Of a stretch of DNA of 9,549 nucleotides, positions 7,168 through 9,549 are shown in pieces; position 1 is the stretch's first letter; each line of letters opens with the position of its first letter. The position numbers and the translations under genes were made by a program. The DNA is from Victivallales bacterium (GTDB lineage: Bacteria > Verrucomicrobiota > Lentisphaeria > Victivallales > SZUA-371), in assembly GCA_028691155.1 (NCBI GenBank), contig JAQUZV010000061.1, positions 1-9,549 of the forward strand, in the 5' to 3' direction. The notes beneath the pieces are model-generated. The model worked only from the letters and a program-made list of their open reading frames with translations. It searched no databases and had not been told where the DNA came from.

Positions 7168-7195
7168 ACCATAGAGGCGGTTTACAATTTTGCAA
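7168..7195 (-). promoter_or_regulatory. Candidate promoter for tRNA-Leu and the operon
   Basis: TTGCAA (7190-7195) and TATGGT (7168-7173) lie 16 nt apart, each matching four of six sigma-70 positions. Transcription would start about 25 nt before the mature tRNA-Leu end. A/T-rich tracts lie immediately upstream, as often seen at strong stable-RNA promoters. It is a sequence match only. Confidence 0.35.
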
Positions 7196-7418
7196 ATCAT
7201 TTTCGCCCTTTTTTGTCGAAAAATTCTCATTTCACGCCATTTCTCGCGCTTTTACCCCCCTCTTTTCGCCGCATTAAAACCCGCCAAAGTTCATGCGGGG
7301 CAAAACCGCCTGTCCCGCCATAATTTGGCGCAGATCAACATTGCGGTGCGTTCAATACCGTTTTTCAGTTCCCGGATTGCCCGGCCATGAACAAGCACGC
7401 AGGAGGGACGGAATTGCT

Positions 7419-7451
7419 CCGGAAACGGACGTAATATTTTTGCCGTTCCGG
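7419..7451 (-). terminator. Inverted repeat downstream of the HTH-EIIA gene
   Basis: CCGGAAACGG (7419-7428) and CCGTTCCGG (7443-7451) pair with one bulged base around a 14-nt A/T-rich loop. The repeat begins 44 nt after the stop codon of the HTH-EIIA gene. It lacks a following U-tract on either strand, so it may be a 3'-end stabilising stem or a factor-aided terminator. Assigning it to the minus strand is an inference from the gene just upstream. Confidence 0.3.
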
Positions 7452-7494
7452 TCATGTCGCCGCGGGGAGAGGGGGGAAACAGGGCCGTTGCCAA

Positions 7495-8151
7495 TCACTG
7501 TGCGCCATCTCCGGTCAACAGGGAATAAAATTCCTCGATGCCGGCACTGGCCACCAGACGATTACGAAAGTCTTCATCCTTGAGGCGGCGGCTGATTTGA
7601 GCCAACAGCTTGAGATGCTGATCGTGCTGATCTTTCCGGGCCACAATCATAAATACCAGTTTTACCGGCTGTGAATCCAACGCCTCGTAACCGGCAACGC
7701 CCTCGCGCACCAACGCCGCCCCCAACACCACATCCTCAACTGAATTAATCCGGACATGGGGAATGCCGATCCCCATCCCGATCCCGGTGCTCATCAGTTG
7801 TTCCCGGTGAAAAATCCCCTGTTCCAGTTCATGCCGGGATTTAACGACGGGAGAGGTGGACAGAGAATCGATCAACTGTTGTAAGATTTCATTTTTACCG
7901 GCCCGATCCGCCACAATGATGTGATCGCGCTTCAGGACGGAGGAGAGAAACAACGGGACAAAATTTCCGGGCGCCGCGGTCGCGCCGAGGCGACGGTCCA
8001 CCCAATTTTCGATTTCACTGCGCTTGAAACGCCAGGAAGTTCCGATCTTGCCGCAGGGAATATCCCCTTTTTGCGCCCAGTCATAAACGGTTCGCTCGGA
8101 TACCCGCAGGTATTCTGCCACCTCTTCCAGCGTCAATATATCATTGTTCAT
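7495..8151 (-). CDS. Helix-turn-helix / PTS EIIA (fructose/Ntr type) fusion protein
   Basis: This 218-residue protein joins two domains. Residues 6-52 (LTLEEVAEYLRVSERTVYDWAQKGDIPCGKIGTSW, then RFKRSEIENWV) form an excisionase/MerR-type helix-turn-helix. Residues about 68-213 form a PTS EIIA type-2 domain, with the phosphorylation-site motif TGIGMGIGIPH (active His132) and the second conserved His179 in DQHLKLL. Such a domain accepts phosphate from HPr or NPr. With DNA-binding and EIIA parts together, a transcription factor responding to PTS phosphorylation is the natural reading; its targets are unknown. I chose ATG 8151 because it starts just before the HTH. The frame continues upstream to 8256, but that part covers the likely promoter and resembles no domain. 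The SD before 8151 is poor. It is divergent from the SIS gene and separated from the tRNA operon by 358 bp. Confidence 0.9.
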   Translation of the reverse strand: MNNDILTLEEVAEYLRVSERTVYDWAQKGDIPCGKIGTSWRFKRSEIENWVDRRLGATAAPGNFVPLFLSSVLKRDHIIVADRAGKNEILQQLIDSLSTSPVVKSRHELEQGIFHREQLMSTGIGMGIGIPHVRINSVEDVVLGAALVREGVAGYEALDSQPVKLVFMIVARKDQHDQHLKLLAQISRRLKDEDFRNRLVASAGIEEFYSLLTGDGAQ

Positions 8152-8185
8152 GGCCTGATATCCGTGTTTTTTAATTGAGTGTTTT

Positions 8186-8214
8186 ACTATATATAGGAAT
8201 AGGCGGGAAAGCAA
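8186..8214 (-). promoter_or_regulatory. Candidate promoter of the HTH-EIIA gene
   Basis: TTGCTT (8209-8214) and TATAGT (8186-8191, five of six) are 17 nt apart, giving a start near 8180 and a leader of about 30 nt before ATG 8151. The -10 overlaps the 10-bp palindrome CTATATATAG (8187-8196), a possible operator or simply an A/T-rich melting region. The presence of a promoter here argues against the longer N-terminus reaching 8256. Confidence 0.4.
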
Positions 8215-8301
8215 AGTACCGGTCATGCCTTTTCCCGAAAAAGCAGACGGCGGCAACGGAAAACGTCGTTGTCCGGCATTGGCGACTTGCGTTTACGGAT
8301 T

Positions 8302-8330
8302 TAAACATTAAGTTATCATGTTCTTATCAT
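8302..8330 (+). promoter_or_regulatory. Candidate promoter for the SIS gene, with TTATCAT direct repeats
   Basis: TAAACA (8302-8307, four of six) and TATCAT (8325-8330, five of six) are 17 nt apart on the plus strand. Two copies of TTATCAT, at 8313-8319 and 8324-8330, are 11 bp apart, about one helical turn, and the second overlaps the -10. The pair could be a regulator-binding site or a duplicated -10. Transcription from here would give a leader of nearly 290 nt before the SIS gene, or about 25 nt before the small ORF at 8360. Confidence 0.35.
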
Positions 8331-8359
8331 AAACTTTTAGGTTCACACCGTGAGATGAG

Positions 8360-8623
8360 ATGAAATCATTGCCGCAAGCGCCGGAAATGCTCAAATATGC
8401 CGCCGGATGGCAGCAGACGGCGACAGCAACAACCGCTGCCGTCGTCAATCCGACGCCCGGCCATGAAATCATGAGCGATGTTATCGCCTCCGACGCCCCG
8501 CCTGCCGTCCGGCATGGCCGTTTCATCCCGGCGACGACGGGAAATCAGCATCTCTCTTTCTTCTCCGGATCGACCTATTATAAAGCGCTCATATTAAATA
8601 TCAAAAGCAGAAAGGTGATTTAA
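8360..8623 (+). CDS. Doubtful small ORF ahead of the SIS gene, 87 residues
   Basis: I do not recognise this product. The frame starts at an ATG about 25 nt after a candidate promoter and ends with TAA one base before the SIS gene start, a spacing that would suit translational coupling. The first 60 codons are GC-rich with plausible codon choice (gcc, ccg, gtc, atc). The product has no clear domain, signal peptide or membrane segment; its middle is Ala/Thr-rich and its end is basic (NIKSRKVI). The SD is weak. The segment could equally be a non-coding leader: 8412-8440 can pair as a GC-rich hairpin. I lean slightly towards non-coding. Confidence 0.25.
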   Translation: MKSLPQAPEMLKYAAGWQQTATATTAAVVNPTPGHEIMSDVIASDAPPAVRHGRFIPATTGNQHLSFFSGSTYYKALILNIKSRKVI

Positions 8624-8624
8624 A

Positions 8625-9549
8625 ATGACTGCTGCCTCCGAAACCGAAGCGTTGCATTTTATCGAAGAAGAACAACAATTTCAACTGGGATTCCTGCCGA
8701 CCGAACAGTCCAATCCGCTGACTCGCAATGTCGACCGGGATTTCGCCGCCGTCACCGCCGCCGGAGTGAAAACCCTGATGCGGCCGGACCGCGACGTGGC
8801 CACCATGGCGACTCGGGTTCTGGCCGGCGCCGATTTCGCCCGCCTGGTCGAACAGGGAACGGCGGTCCTGCGTCAGGGCGGCCGGATCGTCTTTTCCGGT
8901 TGCGGCGCCACCGGTCGGCTCAGTATCCTATTGGAAGCCATGTGGCGCGACGGCCTCAAACGTCTCGGCGGCAGCACGGCGGCCAAATATGGCAACTCCG
9001 TTTTCAGCATCATGACCGGCGGCGATTACGCCCTGATCAAAGCCGTGGAATTTTTCGAAGACTATGAAGCTTTCGGACGGCAGCAGGTCTGTGAACTGGC
9101 CATGAACGAACACGACCTGCTGGTGGCCATTACCGAAGGCGGGGAAACTTCTTCCGTCCTGGGCACGGTGGCGGAAGCCACCGCCCGCGGCGCCGCCTGT
9201 TTCCTGCTCTTCAACAATCCCGCCGCGTTGCTGCGGGAACATCTGGAACGCTGTCGCCGCGCCCTCGACAATCCCGCCGTCACCGTCCTCGATCTTTCCT
9301 GCGGCCCGATGGCCCTGGCCGGTTCCACCCGCATGCAGGCCACCACCTCGGAACAGTTGATTGCCGGCGCCGCGCTGGAGGCCATCCTCCGCCGCCTGGC
9401 GCCGGAGCTGCCGGGTCAAGGCCCCGACTTTGCCGCCGAATTTTCCACCCTGCTGGATCAACTGAATGCCGACGCCGCCGTGGCGGGGCTGGCTGACTAT
9501 ATCGATTTCGAGACGGAACTGTATCGCCACAACGGTCTGGTTACCTATT
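8625..9549 (+). CDS. SIS-domain protein, MurQ / glucokinase-regulatory-protein-like (cut by window edge)
   Basis: The 308 visible residues match the MurQ/GKRP branch of sugar-phosphate-binding SIS proteins. The N-terminal TEQSNPLTRNVD (26-37) is like the start motif of both families, and a short extension precedes it, as in GKRP. The SIS core has GGRIVFSGCGATGRLS (85-100), TGGDYALIKAVEFFEDYE (131-148), the sugar-phosphate loop ITEGGETSSVLG (169-180) and AGSTRMQATTSEQL (232-245). MurQ cleaves the lactyl ether of N-acetylmuramate 6-phosphate using Glu83 and Asp115 in E. coli. By alignment Asp146 is kept, but the Glu83 position is Met106. Residues beyond about 250 continue past the length at which MurQ nears its end, suggesting a second SIS domain as in GKRP. 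ATG 8625 has AAGGTGA at SD distance. Function may be sugar-phosphate sensing rather than etherase activity; this is inference. No C-terminus is visible. Confidence 0.85.
   Translation, partial: MTAASETEALHFIEEEQQFQLGFLPTEQSNPLTRNVDRDFAAVTAAGVKTLMRPDRDVATMATRVLAGADFARLVEQGTAVLRQGGRIVFSGCGATGRLSILLEAMWRDGLKRLGGSTAAKYGNSVFSIMTGGDYALIKAVEFFEDYEAFGRQQVCELAMNEHDLLVAITEGGETSSVLGTVAEATARGAACFLLFNNPAALLREHLERCRRALDNPAVTVLDLSCGPMALAGSTRMQATTSEQLIAGAALEAILRRLAPELPGQGPDFAAEFSTLLDQLNADAAVAGLADYIDFETELYRHNGLVTY

Larger units (their letters stand above)
7137..7494. other. Gene-free stretch upstream of the tRNA/tuf operon
   Basis: These 358 bp hold no gene I can support. A 67-codon minus-strand frame beginning at a TTG directly after the HTH-EIIA stop, and a plus-strand frame running into that gene, have no recognisable motif and no good SD. 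The part next to tRNA-Leu (about 7190-7230) is rich in A and T tracts, which could act as an upstream promoter element. The part near 7419-7451 is an inverted repeat, and 7464-7476 is a G-rich run. It probably holds the 3' end of the HTH-EIIA transcript and the operon promoter region. Confidence 0.6.

Noticed and set aside
7291..7494. Minus-strand frame of 67 codons starting at TTG right after the HTH-EIIA stop
   Set aside because: The TGATTG junction could suggest coupling, but there is no recognisable motif, no good SD, and a rare start codon; it is more likely the 3' untranslated and spacer region.
8152..8256. Longer N-terminus of the HTH-EIIA protein, starting at 8256
   Set aside because: The extension covers a good -10 and an A/T-rich leader and resembles no domain; the HTH begins normally just after ATG 8151.
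8928..9530. Minus-strand open frame of 200 codons
   Set aside because: It is Gly/Gln-rich shadow of the GC-rich SIS gene with no domain.

Overview
The window holds a conserved bacterial translation/transcription operon, read entirely on the minus strand, followed on the right by a small regulatory/sugar-phosphate locus. In transcription order (right to left) the operon runs tRNA-Leu(GAG), tRNA-Thr(GGT), tuf (EF-Tu), rpmG (L33), tRNA-Trp(CCA), secE, nusG, rplK (L11), rplA (L1), rplJ (L10), rplL (L7/L12) and rpoB. rpoB is intact but cut by the left edge; its first 710 codons are present, and rpoC would be expected beyond the edge. The coding genes show no frameshift, and most have clear Shine-Dalgarno (SD) sequences.

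Organism: a bacterium of moderate GC. The tRNA-Thr/tuf/tRNA-Trp/secE/nusG/rplKAJL/rpoB order, the Cys-containing short L33, the tRNAs with encoded CCA, and the HTH-EIIA and GKRP-like SIS genes nearby would fit the Planctomycetes-Verrucomicrobia-Chlamydiae group, perhaps Lentisphaerota or a relative. This is inference from gene content and general familiarity, not from a search.

Region by region. 1-2131: rpoB. 2132-2266: spacer with an 11-bp hairpin, a candidate attenuator or processing site. 2267-4342: the four stalk and L1-arm protein genes, with rplK/rplA overlapping by 11 nt and rplA/rplJ by 4 nt. 4343-4436: rplK leader. 4437-5229: nusG and secE. 5274-5523: tRNA-Trp and rpmG. 5524-5605: spacer with a 14-bp hairpin. 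5606-6805: tuf. 6879-7136: two tRNAs with candidate promoters. 7137-7494: gene-free stretch. 7495-8151: a minus-strand protein joining an excisionase/MerR-type helix-turn-helix to a PTS EIIA (fructose/Ntr type) domain. 8152-8624: divergent regulatory region with a doubtful small ORF. 8625-9549: plus-strand SIS-domain protein of the MurQ/glucokinase-regulatory-protein family, cut by the right edge.

The operon genes work together: EF-Tu and the ribosomal stalk proteins drive elongation, SecE serves secretion, and NusG binds RNA polymerase. The right-hand genes look like carbohydrate sensing or handling, but no direct link between them is shown. I see no CRISPR array, mobile element or clearly new system. 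The observations most worth a second look are the SIS protein with the MurQ catalytic glutamate replaced by Met, an Asn in RpoB at the position of E. coli His526 (rifampicin pocket), the HTH-EIIA fusion, and several strong hairpins inside the operon.
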